From Tricholoma matsutake (lineage: Eukaryota > Basidiomycota > Agaricomycetes > Agaricales > Tricholomataceae), in the NCBI GenBank assembly GCA_026075535.2, contig AP026545.1:9424001-9488000 (forward strand): DNA of 64,000 nt. Reading direction: 5' to 3'. The position numbers were made by a program, and so were the translations under genes. The notes beneath the pieces were generated by a model. It was not told the DNA's origin, did not search any database, and saw nothing but the letters and a program-made list of their open reading frames with translations. Positions 1-12,139 of this stretch are shown here, one piece after another. Position 1 is the first letter of the stretch, and every line of letters begins with the position of its first letter.

Positions 1-1284
1 TTGGCTCCGAGGCAACAGCCCAACCTTTGATTGTCAACCTGTTCGAGGGACACGACGATTGCCCTCGTTGATCACCAGCCTGAGATGGAGAGCAGCAACA
101 TGATCACGGTGAATATTTGAACAGATGGAATCGTGCAACATGCGGGATCAGCGCTCACCAGTGAAGTAAAGCCCACAACTACCCACAATCATTATGATGC
201 AAGTCTTCCGGGCTTAAACTTCAACGTATAGTTTACCACACCTCCTTGCCATTAGGGGCGTTCAAAATCGGGCACCATCTCGCATACGTATTTCGCATCT
301 CGCATTTTGCTATTCTATTATGTAACAAGGAACGAGTGTAGTAAGTAACAGAATTTGCGAACGTGAGGTGTGACACTCGCTAACTTACCTCCGCACCACC
401 ATGTTCGCTCATCGACCCACGTCTCCTCATAAGCACTCTACCTACTATCTCATCATATAGCATCGAACGAGACCCAAACTTTGAGACATGTCAGGATTAT
501 GGTGGACCCGAATTTGGTGCCATTCGTACCACCCTGACCAACGACTATGAAAGCAACATCCGGGTTTGGACATCTTAGCAGGGAAAAAAAGGTTTACCAA
601 GGTGGAAAACATCGCGCGTGCAAAGGAAATCCCTCAGCGAAGAAGTTACTCTAGTGGTGCTGATCTGGAACATGCTGTCCGTCTGGTCAGGATCGAAGGA
701 AGCAGAAGATGCATAGGTTCCACCATCTGATAAATTAGATTTCATAAGATTTGATAAGATCGAAAAAGTCTCATGTTGGATTCCCCACGAACTTTGGGTT
801 CATCTGCGATCATGGAGTTGAAATTTTCCATCATTGTCGAAGTTTGTGATCACTACCACCATAGATGGTCACAATTACTACTTACGATCTCTTCGGGCAT
901 CTTCTCATGAAAGATAGGAAGTCAACCTTAAAGGGTGATTTTGTGTTTTCAAGTTCCGAGTTCTCATCATTGAGAGCGAGGCTTATCCCTGCTTATCCTC
1001 TCTGACTTGGGCAGCATGCGTGGGGAAAATCTGGGGGAAATGGCACACTTTCTATTGCGGCAAGCCGTCGAGTGATGGCTGGCTGATTGTTTGTTTGTTA
1101 TTACAGCCGATATCATGTCAATAGGCCTCTGTTTAGTTGTTTGTTTGGTTTTACAGAACCCCGTGCTAGCCCGTGCTGAGCCTGGGCCTACGAAGCGAGA
1201 TACATCGAGGTGCAACTTTGCCACGTACTCGGCTCGTCGTCATGTAGAGTTCCGTCGATAGAACCAAACAACAACTGAATGGAG
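1..1284. other. Unassigned gene-poor sequence
   Basis: No convincing gene, RNA or repeat is seen here. Only short reading frames without recognisable motifs occur. The stretch keeps many CpG dinucleotides, unlike the mobile elements to its right, so it may be host intergenic DNA or a recent insertion. It ends at the left target duplication of the next element (GCCGTTGT, 1285-1292). Confidence 0.4.
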
Positions 1285-1292
1285 GCCGTTGT

Positions 1293-2096
1293 AGGACCCC
1301 TGAAATCTCTACTAAATCCCTGATCCAAAAATGCCAGTTTTCTGCGATTTTTATCTGCACCAGTTTGGCCAATTTTTATCCGGAAATCGCCTCAGGCCTC
1401 CAAAGGTCTGGATTTTTATCCGCACTTGACCTCAGGCATAGGTAAAAACCTCAAATTTTTGCCCTGCAGAGGTGGGAGCTTCTATACAGTTATTAGACAT
1501 ACCCTACATGTCGTCCAAGCTAGTATTCTAATCCTCTTCCTCTTTATCACCTTCCTCGACGCGAGACTTGTTTTTACGCCCATTTCAATATTTAATTGCC
1601 TCGACTATGTTATGAGAACCATCCTTCAGGATCTTGAAAAGTGACCAGTCCTGTTGAGAGACCTTCAAGCCACTCTCTACCATGGTTGGCACTGAGTCAA
1701 GAGTGCACAGGAAGGCTGATGACGGCAAGAGACAAAACCGCTGCACGTGTAATACCTGTCCTGAATGAATAGCCCGGAACTGAACACAGAGAAAGTGTTC
1801 GAAAATTTGGATAGGAATGTTTGACACTGCCACGATTTTAAAAAGGGTCATGTATTTGAGATGTAGTTAAAATATAATAAGAAATTTATAGTGGGTAAAC
1901 TTGAACTGGACCCCGGGAGGTGTCAAATTTTATCCGCATGTGGATCAGGCCCACCACCTGACTGCCCATTTTTATCTGCACTTTGACCCCAGGGATTTTG
2001 GCCAAAATCCTCAATTTTTATCTGCATAGGCCTGTAGCATTTTCTGATTTTTGCTCGATTTTTATCCACACCTGGCTCAGGAATTTCAGGGGTCCT
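1293..2096. mobile_element. hAT-like non-autonomous element, 804 bp
   Basis: The ends form an inverted repeat: AGGACCCCTGAAAT at the left and its complement at the right. The flanks are GCCGTTGT (1285-1292) and GCCATTGT (2097-2104), an 8-bp target duplication differing only at one CG/CA position. Just inside both ends a short motif close to ATTTTTATCCGCAC is repeated several times, as expected for subterminal transposase-binding repeats. No transposase is encoded. The 8-bp duplication and short terminal repeat point to the hAT superfamily by inference. Confidence 0.75.
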
Positions 2097-2596
2097 GCCA
2101 TTGTGATATCGGCTGTACTGTACCAGTAGTGATGTGCCCGGCCCAGCTCAAAGCCATGAGCTGGGCCAAGCCGAGCCTGTTTGAGCCAGGCCAAGCCAGG
2201 CCATTGGTGATGGCCCAGGACTGGCTTTGGCCCAGCCCAGAGTAGCTGAAAGCCAAAGCCGGCGGCTCAGGCCACGGCTTTAGTCATACTAAATTTTCAT
2301 CAAATGTTATGACTTTGTAGCCAGCTTCTGTACTTGACTTTCTTGAAATGTACTCTGTTCATTATATGTGGCTTGTGGCACGCCAACGACATTCCAAAGC
2401 CGATGTGGGTGGGAAGTTCTGGAAATGGCTGAGCATGGATCAACAGTAACAAGTATACTAACAACCTCGCGCGAGATGATTGCAACAAATCTGGTGGCTG
2501 GCCAAGTCTGCTGTATCACTCATCGATTTCCATAGTTGTCATAACACTGATCATAAGCTTGTTACCTTTCCATGCATTTAGATTTTTTGCTTAGGA

Positions 2597-3330
2597 GTCA
2601 AACCAGATATAGCAGGATACCTGTAGTACATAGCTTAAGTACTAAGTGAGTTGTAAATTGTTCTGGCTGAACTTTGGATTGATCCTAACCCTTTTTCATC
2701 ACAGATTCCAGATCTGATGAGACAAGAGGAACGTGTGACTGCATTCTTTCAATGTAGTGATTTTATGAGAAAGCTAGATAAAGCAGGATAGGTATTGCTA
2801 CTAGGTGAGTTGTGCATCATTCCGGCTGAACTTTGGATTGATCCTAACCCTTTTTCATCATGGATTTCAGATATGGTGAGACAAGAGGAATGCACAACTG
2901 CATTCTCTCAATATAGTAATTTTATGAGAAAGCTAGATATAGCAGGATAGGTATTGCTACTAGGTGAGTTGTGCATCATTCCAGCTGAATTTGGGATTGA
3001 TCATAACCCTTTTTCATCATGGATTTCAGATACAATGAGATGAGAGGAATGCGTGACCCCATTCTCTCAATATAGTGAATTTATGAGAAAATTAGATATA
3101 GTAGGATAGGTGATACTACTAGTAGGTGAGTTGTGCATCATTAGACTGAGCTTTGGATTGATCCTAACCCATTTTCATCACAGATTTCAGATCTGATGAA
3201 ATGAGAGTAACATGCCACCATGGGCTGAACATTAAATTGATCCTAACCAATTTTTTTACAGATTTACGATCTGATGAGATGAACACACAGCCGTGTTCTC
3301 TCGATATAGTGATTTTACAAGTATATAGCA
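2597..3330 (+). repeat. Diverged tandem repeat, about 160-bp unit, about five copies
   Basis: Successive units carry the landmarks AGATATAGCAGGATA, GGTGAGTTGTGCATCATT, TTGATCCTAACC and TTCTCTCAATATAG in the same order. AGATAtAGCAGGATA-type landmarks fall near 2606, 2773, 2934 and 3092, so the period is about 158-167 bp. The copies differ mostly by single substitutions. The array lies inside the hAT-like element at 2127-4993. No coding role is evident. Confidence 0.75.
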
Positions 3331-3985
3331 GATTATAATAATGGTGCCTGCCAGTGGTGAATACTAGGATCCCTACTTCCTATGCCCCCAGCCCCTGCAC
3401 TCTCCAAATCAACTTTGTGTGCCAAAAGCCATGGTGTGGGCCAGGCCAGGCCAAAGCCAAGTAGGCAATAGCATGGGTACTCCCATGGGTACCCAGAGCT
3501 CTACCTGCACAGGTAGTAACCCGTCAACCCACAGGTTGGTACATGGCAGGTACATGCAGGTACACGCAGGTGTCGATTCCTGCACAGGTTTCACTAAGTA
3601 TATAAATTATTCTATCTAAACTAAGAAATATTTAATTACACTAAGAACCACCCCCACCTCGCATTTGCGAGCGAGAGGGGGGTGGTTGTGAGTTTGGGGC
3701 CATCATTGTCCCCATTGTCCTGTCCCATTCCGTCACCCTTTGTCGTTGGCTGCTAGCACCCGTGATCCACCCCACAAGCAGTGGCTCGCAGGGCTGGGCA
3801 TGGGTGCTGGGTCATTCCCCATCATTGGGTGCCAGTCATCGGGTTCCCGTTGTCTTCATTGCCCCCCTGCTGTCCCATTGTCATTGTCGTTGTTGTGGTT
3901 GTCAATGGTTCAAAGTAGTAGTAGTACCTAAAAACATTGTTAGTAAAAGAAAGACAAATGAGAAAGAAAGAAAAAACTTACCTGT

Positions 3986-4016
3986 GGCCCAAGAGACGTC
4001 GTCCGTCTCTTGGGCC
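3986..4016. repeat. Type B hairpin, perfect copy
   Basis: GGCCCAAGAGACG is followed by a 5-base loop and then its exact complement, giving 13-bp arms. A run of eight T follows. Related hairpins, in two flavours (CCCAAGAGACG and CCCAAAYGATG arms), occur at 4431-4461, 8801-8829, 9117-9154, 11263-11291, 27515-27547, 27663-27697, 32281-32310, 32417-32454, 35267-35295, 43153-43184, 43523-43554, 51247-51272, 51673-51703 and 61807-61839. Most are preceded by an A-rich stretch resembling TTAGTAAAAGAAA then CTTACC. Confidence 0.85.
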
Positions 4017-4647
4017 TTTTTTTCCTGTCTGGTTTGCCTCGTCGTCTTGTAGTCGCCTTGTCCTCCCTGTTTTCCTGGATGCTGGGCCATCTGTCATTGC
4101 TCTGGGTTGTTTCACACCACACAGCCCACCCCATGAGCAGGGGCTCATGGCAGTGGTAGGGTGGTGGAGTCATCACCGTCTAGAAGTAGCAACCTTAGTA
4201 CATTAGTTAGTCACAATAAAATGAAAAGAAAAAAACTTGCAGTGATGGGGGTGGGTGCTGGGCGACTATCATTGTTGTTGTTCTGGGTTGCTTCATACCA
4301 CCCAGTCCACTCCACAAGCAGGGGCTTGTGGCAGTGGTAGAGTGGTGGGGTTCGTCACTATTGTTGGCAATAACTAGAATTAGTAATTAGTTAGCAACAA
4401 TAAAATGGAAAAAAAAAAAACTTACATACAGCCCAAGAAATGTCATTGATGTTTCTTGGGCCCTTTTTTGGTTTGCTGGGGCTTGGGGCCTCCTCATTCA
4501 GTCATCTTCACCTCAAGTTTGCAATTGAGGGGGTGGTCGTGATGTGGTGGCCATCCTAAACTAAGAACACATTAGGAAGAACAAAGCAAGTACAAATGTA
4601 GGTAAATAACACATCAACAATCAACAAAGATGCATTGTACTTACTTG

Positions 4648-4740
4648 CTATGTGTGCACACAAGACCAAATGGTCTGTGCACCTCAGGGTATATAAACCT
4701 CCCATTTCTACATGTAAGCTGGGCTTGCCCCACTTTTTAT
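4648..4740 (+). promoter_or_regulatory. Conserved TATA-containing block (copy 1)
   Basis: A dyad around GACCAAATGGTC, then TGTGCAC, then CAGGGTATATAAA, is followed by a pyrimidine-rich segment ending GGGCTTGCCCCAC. The same order recurs at about 9277-9366, 32575-32665 and 35525-35616 in elements with different ends. The spacing between dyad and TATATAA is conserved. It may be a Pol II core promoter firing rightward towards the element end. That function is inferred only. Confidence 0.4.
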
Positions 4741-5001
4741 TTTTTAATAAGTTGTTTGTATATTATGTATGATAGTTTACATATTAAACTTCAGACCGTC
4801 ACCTCCCTCTTGGTGATGGGTAGCTACAGGTTACGGGTCATGGAATCATGACCCGTATCCATACCCATGCTATTGCCTAAAGCCAAGTCATGAGTGGCAG
4901 CTTTGGCTTGGCTCAAGATTTGAGCAGGCCAAAGCCACCTCAGGCCAAGCCAAAGCCAGGGCTTTTGGGCCAAGCCGGGCCAGAACATCACTATGTACCA
5001 G

Positions 5002-7219
5002 GTCAGGAAGTGGGCCACCCTGGCTAGTGGGCCACACTCCATATTTACTGAACCACATAGACATTTAGAGGGTCATGTTTGGGGTTGAATGATCAGAACC
5101 ATACCCAGCATTGACTGAAACAAAAGCTCATAGTGTTGTACCGACAACTTGATGAGCAACAGGTCCCTGATTGCTGCTGAACCGGCAATCTGACCAATTT
5201 GGGAAGATCACTGTGATGTCCAAATGTGGTAGTGGTGACACTGCAGATGTGTTTCCCAAGGGGGTGGTGGAATGGGAATCCTGAACTGTGGGTAGGGGGG
5301 TCCTGCTGGAGGCTGAAAAACAAAAGTACTATGGAATATAAGATGCCGATAGGTGTCATTGAGCTACCAAATAGTTTATCATAGATAGTTCTATAGGCTT
5401 GTAAACTATGCAGAATGGCTTTGTTTGGCCATGAATTGTTTAGAATGGTACCAACTCAAGCCATCCCTTGCTCCTACATCTCCAGTGGCAACACGATCCT
5501 GTGCCTGAGGCGCAAATGAGAAAGCATTTCTGTTGCAAGCTTGCAAGCTGAAATCTGCGACAACAACTCATGCTGCACATATTGTTCTAGGTCACAGGTC
5601 ATCAGCTTGTCAACATATTCACATGCAAAGATTTTGTATGGGGATTGAGCCTTTGTAATAGAGATTGTTGGGTGGAGCATTTCCCATGAGGGGAGGTTGG
5701 GACTCTAACAAAGTTACAGCCCCATTGCCCACTAGGGGTTCCAAGGAGTCTTAACCTCAGAGTAGAATTGATAAGAAAGAAACCGCAAGGAAATGCCTTT
5801 ATGCACAGAGTGTGGGGCTCAATTGGTCTTGACAGGGAACATGGTAATAGAGATTGTTAGTGGTAACATCCATCCAAGTCAGACACATGATATTATTTGT
5901 GGCATACCATGACCTTAACAGCAATGAGACAATTCAATAATTTCATCTGGCTAATTGATTTTGTAGATGACACACCTTACCTGATGAGGAGCACATCTTG
6001 AACCTTACAACATTGTATCACATGTCCCTCCCACTTCTGTCCCCTCTCCTGATCTGTATTTCCATGGGTCAGTGGTACATGCAACTTTGACTTGAGGCTG
6101 GTATTCAGGGATTGTGACACTTTTGGACAACATTACCAGGGCGTAAAATGTGACAGGGTTCAGCATCTAGCAGGAGGAAGGAGTTGGAGGACATAGAGGA
6201 CCATGCTAGGACAGTTAGCCAGGGAAGTCATTTGTAGTTGAGACTTGAGGGAAATGCTGGTGACATGTCATCAGCGGTGTTCAAGCATGATGTGGCATGC
6301 TTTCTTGTCAAACACTCGAATCCAAAATCACATTAACCACAGCTAGCACAGTAGGAAGTGTGGTGGTGAAACTTTTTGTTGAAAATTTGGTTGGGAAAAA
6401 ATTACATGTGATGGAAAATTACCATATATGGCAGGAGGGGGGGGAGGGGGAGTCAACCAAGGTCATGAAAAAAAAAAGGTGAGTGGCTGTTGGTTTTTCC
6501 CATTCCACCACCCCCTTGGCGTTTCCCAACCAATTCCTTCCAAACTTCATGGCCACATTCCCTCCACCCAGTTGCCTCCCCTCTTCCATGCACTGTGGAT
6601 GATCATGTATCTATGGGCCATATTGCTTGATAAATCTCCTGCAACTTGTGTTTTGTTGCATTCTGAGTGCCCTGCAATCATTCCTACCTGGAGGTTTTAG
6701 ATGGTGAGATATGGCTTGTATCTTTGGGATTTGATGTTGTACTGACCTGTTCATTCATTTCCAGGATTTGTAATATTTTTAACAAATTTATTCATGTCTC
6801 AACACACACTGTTACACCTGTACATGCTTTTTCAGTATATCATGTTGTGGAGATTTTTCTGGGATAACTGGGAGGAGGAATGCAAAAGCCTTGCTGCAGA
6901 TGCATGCATTGGGCCTTTTTTTCATGTTCTGAATGATAATCACATTGCCCAGGCATGCAGAACATTGTGCCAGTGCAGCAGACATTTCCTTATCTGCCCC
7001 ACATTTTTGGTCTGCATATTGATTCACCTGCCTCATGTCCAACACATAGAATATATCAATATACCCTTTTTAGAGGATGTGTTGGAGAGTATTTAACTGA
7101 GAAGTGAGTCTCAAGCCATCCACAGAATAGTCAATACACCAACCTTCAAAACTTGTTACACATTATGTCCGCTTCTTTTTCTCCACACCCAAATGTTTCC
7201 AATCCCCATGATATTCTTA
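5002..7219. other. Unassigned sequence, probably old mobile DNA
   Basis: No intact gene is recognised. Short frames exist on both strands but none carries a motif I can name. A segment near 5248-5275 recurs as its reverse complement near 6497-6525 (GGTGGTGGAATGGGAA-like), hinting at an inverted repeat or two relics of one element. The right part probably belongs to the pogo-like element that follows. Confidence 0.35.
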
Positions 7220-8203
7220 CCTGACCATGCAAGGAGCACATCGAGCGTGCTCTTGCTGCTGTTCAAGGATCAGGCACAAAGCTGAATGGTGATCCATGCC
7301 ACTCTGCTTGCCAAGCAGAACAACAATTTGGCATCCCACAATCTTCCCTTGGACACCACTTAAAGGGTAAGTAGTACTAAACTTTTTCATATTATTTGAG
7401 TACTCATTAGGAGGAAAATCTTGTCATGAGGCACATGTCAATGAACAGCTCCTCACTGAAGCCCAGGAGGAAATCTTATTCAACTGGGTGAAAGTTCAAG
7501 GCCATCGTGGTGTACCCATGACATATACATTGGTAGCTCTCTGTGCTAGAGTTATCTCAGGTAAAAAGATTGGTGTATCTTGGCCAAAACAGTTCCACAG
7601 ATGTCATCCAGATTTGAAGATGAAGACAACCATGGGTTTGGAGAAGGCTCGTGCCAAGGCATTGAACAAAACTGCCATTAAGGAATTCTTTGATATGATT
7701 GTGGATGTGATCAAGGAATACAATATTCTGCCCAAGAATATGTACAATATGGATGAAAAGGGCATTCAGATCAGCATCAGTGTGAGGATTACTGCTATGA
7801 TTGACCGAGATCAACAAACTGTTTATTCCCTTGAGGATGGAAACAGTTAGCTTGTTATGGTCATTGAAACTATCTGTGCTGACAGATCCATTCTCCATCC
7901 CTTTGTGATATTCCAGGATCTGCAGTGGAACCCAGAGTGGGGTCGCAACAACCCTTGCAATGTGAGGTTTGTATTCATGTCTTTTCCACTCCAGAAACAA
8001 TCATACAAGTTGTTAACAGCATATCTGTCGTCTCTTGCAACAGTTGGACAGACCAAGAGCTGGGTTCTGTGTGGCTTCAAAATGATTTTGATCTCATGAT
8101 GCAAGACAAAGCCACTGGACAGTATTGTCTTTTAATCTTGGATGGTCATAACTCCCATTGCACCTTCACATTCTGCAAGTTTGCTGCAGACAATAAGTGT
8201 TTG
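7220..8203 (+). pseudogene. pogo/CENP-B-type DDE transposase, truncated
   Basis: The translated region matches the order of a Tc1/mariner-superfamily pogo transposase. A psq-like helix-turn-helix segment lies near 7226-7368 (residues QFGIPQSSLGHHLKG), followed by a CENP-B-like second DNA-binding region (around 7480-7620). The catalytic core follows, with NMDEKGI near 7749 (first aspartate) and LLILDGHNSH near 8127 (second aspartate). The reading frame is interrupted at about 7848 by TAG and by a frame change near 7970. A GTAAGT after the first motif may be an intron donor. The third acidic residue is missing because the gene stops where a hAT-like element begins at about 8204. Such transposases act in the nucleus on TA target sites. 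This copy cannot be functional. Confidence 0.75.
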
Positions 8204-9660
8204 GTTGACCCCAAAAGAATGGTTTGAACTGGTCTTTGGGCTGTTTTTATGAGTCTAACTAAATTATAATATATCATATATAAAACTAATTATATTTACA
8301 CCCTGCAAGCAGTTGCTCGCAGCGGTGTTGCTAAAAGACTGAAAGAAAATGAAAAAGAACAAGATAATAAGAAAATAGCCCCACCATCTCACGTTTGTAG
8401 TGATGGTGGGGGATTGAGAGTGGTTGTCATTTGTCGTCTCCTCCCCATCACGTGTTGCCACCTCCCCTGTTCTCAGTGTTGTCCATTTTCTGCTCTCTGT
8501 TGTTCATCAGCCCCTTCCTGTGTGTGTTGTTGTTCATCATCAGCACCTCCATTACCCCCTACAAGCAGTGGCTCATAGGCGGGTTGGTGGTGCTCTGACC
8601 TGGCATTGACCATCATCCCTGGCTGCCATTGCTGTTGCTGTCTGGAAGTGGCAGTACCTGTTGCCACCCTGTGAGCAGAGGCTCGCAGCAGTGACATAGG
8701 GCATGGGTGGTGTATGGTGAGGGCCCAGGTGTGTTGCGTGGTGGCTAGGTGACATCGTTAGTAAAAGAAATAAGATTAAACAAAAAAAAAATACTCAACA
8801 GCCCAAATGACGACTAGCATCATCTGGGCTGTCTGCAGCAGACCCCCCTGATTTGTCCTTGTTGCCCCCCCCTGATTTGTCCTTGTCCCCCTGATTTGTT
8901 GGCCTCATCATCCCCACTATTTGTTGTCAGCAGTCGTTGTCATCCAGGAAAGGGCCTGTTGCCACCCTGTGAGCAGAGGCTCACAGTGGCAGTGCCAGGC
9001 TTGTGTGCGTTGTTTGGTGGGTGGGCAGCATCATTATCAAAATGCAAAAACCTAATAATGAAGAAAAACAAGTAGTTAGTAAAAGAAAGAAGAAGTGAAC
9101 TTTAAAACATACCCTAGGGGGCCCAAATGATGCTAGTTCATTGTTTGGGCCCCCTGCTTTGTGTTCATTGGTTTGCATGGTCATGGTTGCAGACCAGGGT
9201 GGTGATGCAGCATTGTTGATGTTGTTGTTGTGGTCATGGGAAGTCGTCAGGCATATGGTGCCACTTTTGTTTTTGTGAGCACAAACGTGACCACATGGTC
9301 TGTGCACAGCCACAGGGTATATAAGTACCCACCCAAATGACTCCTTTTACACTGGCTTGTCCCACTCTATCTTAAATAGTAATAGTAGTATTTATATTTT
9401 GGTCTTTTAGATACTTATTTCTGTATTTTGTACTGAACTTATGCTATATATCTAGTAGTATAAACATGGCTAAAAGACTGGTTAAGACCAGTTTCAACTG
9501 GTCTTACATCAGTTTTTGTGAGTTCATGAAAGTGATCAACTGACAACCGAACCAATCCCAATATGGGGTGAACCGAGACCGACAGTTCAGTCTCTTGCAG
9601 TTAAGTTCAGTTAAGGGTCCAGTCTTTTTCCAGTCTTATAGACTGGACCCTTGAACACTA
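8204..9660. mobile_element. hAT-like element, TAGTGTTYAAGGG family, left-truncated copy
   Basis: The right end GACCCTTGAACACTA (ending 9660) matches the complete copy at 31460-32949. The left end is missing: similarity begins inside the subterminal region at a segment like AGAATGGTTTGAACTGG. Subterminal repeats are variants of GACCAGTTTCAACTGGTC. Inside are AGCA/TGCT palindromes near 8303, 8565, 8663 and 8958, type B hairpins at 8801-8829 and 9117-9154, and the TATA block at 9277-9366. It truncates the pogo transposase on its left. Confidence 0.75.
9277..9366 (+). promoter_or_regulatory. Conserved TATA-containing block (copy 2)
   Basis: GACCACATGGTC is followed by TGTGCAC and CAGGGTATATAAG in the same spacing as the blocks at 4648, 32575 and 35525, ending near CTGGCTTGTCCCAC. 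Here CGTGACCACATG retains a CpG that is TG or CA in other copies. Its role as a promoter is an inference from the TATA box and the conservation. Confidence 0.4.
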
Positions 9661-10530
9661 CCTTGCTCGCAGGGTGGATTGGGTGCTAATGGCCCTCCAT
9701 GATGATGAGCATCCAGCATCCCACCGCCAACACCAATGCCAATGCCACCAGCACCCAGGGCACAATGACGATGACAAAATGTGAGCCAGCAGCCCCACAG
9801 CCACACCAACCCAATATGGACAACACAGCACCTGCCCCCATGCCTATGAGCAACTGCTTGTAGGGTGGATCACAGGTGCAGCCTGTCACAATGACAGGGT
9901 GGGGGAGAAGGAGGGACAACCACGATGCTGGCACCAATGACAATGGCATCAGCATCAACACTGCCAATGCACGCCAGGACAATGACAGGGATGAGGGAGA
10001 GGGAGACAACAATGCTGATGCTGGCCAGCACCAACTCCACCAACAGGGCCAGGATGATGATGGGAGGGGGAGACAATGACACCCACAGCTCAGCCATGAA
10101 AACAGGGGATGGAGCAAGGGTGGAGAACAGGGGAGTGAGCATCCAGCACCCAACGCCCACTGCAAGCACTTGCTCACAGGGTGGATTGGGTGCTAATGGT
10201 CAGCATGTCACCTACAGCCTGATTTTTTTCTCTCTCAGGGACTGAAGTAGTCTTTGTATTTTGTAGTTCATTTTGTAAGTAGTATAAAAGGATATATATA
10301 TATAACAATGGAATCCCCTTGTAAAAAGACTCAAAAACATGCAATGAGCCACCTGCTTTGGTGATGAACTCATGAAAAAGAAATTCACAAAGTCATTTGG
10401 GGGGAGTTTGAATGTGCTGAGGCTTGCCAGGGCCTGCCATCAACGAGGTAAAATGCATTTTGGCTTCCTTTTTGGTCTTTTTACATTCCAGGGGTTTCAC
10501 AGTAGCCATTTTTGATCTCATTTTTTATCT
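9661..10530. repeat. Hairpin-rich repeat interior in reverse orientation
   Basis: This stretch is low-complexity DNA rich in ATGACAATG-like motifs with no believable gene. It carries AGCA/TGCT palindromes in the opposite orientation to the previous element (near 9845-9870, 10157-10187, and a partial one at 9663), each followed by GGGTGGAT. It is probably the interior of another hAT-like element whose ends were not identified. Long open frames here are composition artefacts. Confidence 0.5.
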
Positions 10531-10538
10531 CCTTTTTG

Positions 10539-11753
10539 TAGGGTTGCCGAAGTTCAGTTCAGTCCAGTTCTTGGCACTTTTTGCCAAACCGTGAACTGAA
10601 CTTTCACTAATTTTCTAGAACAGAACTGAGAACAGAACAGAACAGGAAAGAACCAGTTCTCAATGGTTCTGTTCAGTCCAGTTCTCAATTCAAACTGGTG
10701 AACTGAGATTAAAAAAATTAAAAAAGTGCTATGTACCAATTTCCACACACCAGACAAGCCCAGTGACATGTACAACTTCAAGTACATTCAGTTGTTAAAA
10801 TCTTATGTATTCAGAGGTACAACACTATTATGTACATAAAAAAAACTAAGCCCCCTCATGCAAATGCAAGGGGACAGAGCAACAATATTAAACTGAAAAA
10901 ATAATAATTTCCGCCCCACACAAAACATGGGGGGAGGGTCATCCCATCATCCAGAGCATTTAAAATAAAATAAAACTAGAGTACCCTCCTCTCACAAAGG
11001 ATGTGAGGGAGGGGGGGTAAAGGCATGGGCCCACGGTACCATTGGCATGTTGTGTCGCATTGTCGTCGCCTTCCTCGTGGTCATCCCACTGTTTGCTTGT
11101 CCCCCATCTTTCTGGTGATCCAATTGGTCCTCCTCCTCCTACCACCCTTGGTTCATCATTGAGCACCCCCCTGTCATCGTCATCAGCAGTTCTGGTTAGT
11201 ACCTGAGAAAATTTGTTAGTAACAAAATAATGAAACGAGAAAGAAAAAAAAACTTACCAATTGCCCAAGAGACATTTGATGTCTCTAGGGCCTTTTGTTT
11301 GCTTGCTTTGCCTCCTTCTTGTTGTCTCCCCCTCATCTCCCGCCCTCTCGTCATTCCATTTAGTTTGGTGGCAGTGTTGCTGTTCTCTTGCAGATTAGTT
11401 GGATGCATTCCCATGAGCATTTACTCATGGTGGTGGTTGGGGGTGCTTCTGTGGTCCTTTTAGTGACCACTGTCATTGCCCGGGTGTCGTTTCGTTGTTA
11501 TAAATCAAACCTATAAGAAATGAAAAGTATAAGCTGAAAAAAATGTAGGAAATGTTAGTGTGGGGCACCCCTCAAAAAGTTCAGTTCGAACTGGTCCGAA
11601 CCTCAGTTCTCTTGCCACACCCATGTCCTGAACTGAGAACCAGAACCATTACATCCAGTGGCTGGACTGAACCAGAACTGAACAGAACCGTCAGTTTGGT
11701 TCTACCAGTTCTGGTTCTTTGCATCAGTTCAGAACTGAACTTTGGCAACCCTA
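10539..11753. mobile_element. hAT-like element, TAGGGTTGCC family, 1215 bp
   Basis: The ends are TAGGGTTGCCGAAGTTCAG and a near-perfect complement. The flanks are a perfect 8-bp duplication CCTTTTTG (10531-10538 and 11754-11761). Subterminal arrays repeat CAGTTC/GAACTG and AGAACAG motifs. The interior holds a degenerate type B hairpin at 11263-11291 followed by CCTTTT, and an ATGAGCA/ACTCAT palindrome near 11410-11432. No transposase is encoded. It sits between two partial inverted segments (TTTCACAGTAGCCATTTTTG near 10496 and its complement near 11845), which may be ends of an older element. Confidence 0.87.
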
Positions 11754-11871
11754 CCTTTTTGGTCACTTTTTGATCATTCTTCTGCTGAACTGTCAAAAAG
11801 GAGCCAAAAAAGTAGATCAAAAAGTAGCCAAAAAGTAGCCAAAAATGGCTACTGTGAACGACCCTATTGAG

Positions 11872-12133
11872 ATCGAGCCTTGTGAAACTAGGTCACGAGC
11901 ATGATGTACTCACTACAATAAGGCTGTCATTGTGGGAAGACAAACAAGATATTTTGGGATGATAACTCCGATTTATTATGCAACAGTGTAAGATATCAAT
12001 GATTGTGACAATCAGTGGCAGCCACCAGAAACCTTAATCTTAACCTGCCATACAGTTCCACCTGACCTTCCCACAGTAAGAGCCTAATAATAGTGAGGCA
12101 TCATGCTCGTGACTTAGTATTGCTAGGCTCGAT
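11872..12133. mobile_element. MITE-like inverted repeat, 262 bp
   Basis: The two ends, starting ATCGAGCCT and reaching GTCACGAGCATGATG, are inverted repeats of about 35 bp with several mismatches. The interior shows no coding capacity. I could not find a convincing target duplication at either side, so the superfamily is unknown. Confidence 0.55.
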
Positions 12134-12139
12134 GTCCTT

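Larger units (their letters stand above)
3462..4879. mobile_element. Nested hAT-like element, 1418 bp
   Basis: The ends are TAGGCAATAGCATGGGTA and its exact complement. The flanks are an 8-bp duplication AAGCCAAG (3454-3461 and 4880-4887) lying inside the GGCCAAGCC array of the older element, so this insertion is younger. The subterminal regions repeat GGGTAC and CAGGTACATG-like motifs. The interior carries AGCA/TGCT-type palindromes near 3770, 4125 and 4310, the GGCCCAAGAGACG hairpin at 3986-4016, a degenerate one at 4431-4461, and a TATA-containing block near 4650-4740. No transposase is encoded. Confidence 0.87.
2127..4993. mobile_element. hAT-like element with GGCCAAGCC subterminal repeats
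   Basis: It begins TAGTGATGTG and ends with the near complement of TAGTGATGTTC. It is flanked by a perfect 8-bp duplication TGTACCAG (2119-2126 and 4994-5001). Both ends (about 2130-2275 and 4880-4985) are packed with GGCCAAGCC/GGCTTTGGCC-type motifs. The interior holds a tandem repeat (about 2597-3330) and a younger nested element (3462-4879). No intact coding region is present. TAG-type ends and an 8-bp duplication are typical of hAT transposons. Confidence 0.85.

Noticed and set aside
3986..4025. Bacterial Rho-independent terminator (GC stem plus T-run)
   Set aside because: The form fits, but the window is eukaryotic with spliced genes; it is kept only as a repeated hairpin of unknown role.
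9686..10177. 163-codon frame on the minus strand
   Set aside because: The sequence is Ser/Pro/Leu/Trp low complexity from repeat filler; it carries palindromes in frame by chance and has no domain.
10487..11867. Outer hAT element with TTTCACAGTAGCC ends around 10539-11753
   Set aside because: Inverted similarity of about 20 bp exists, but no target duplication could be found, so it is mentioned only as a possibility.
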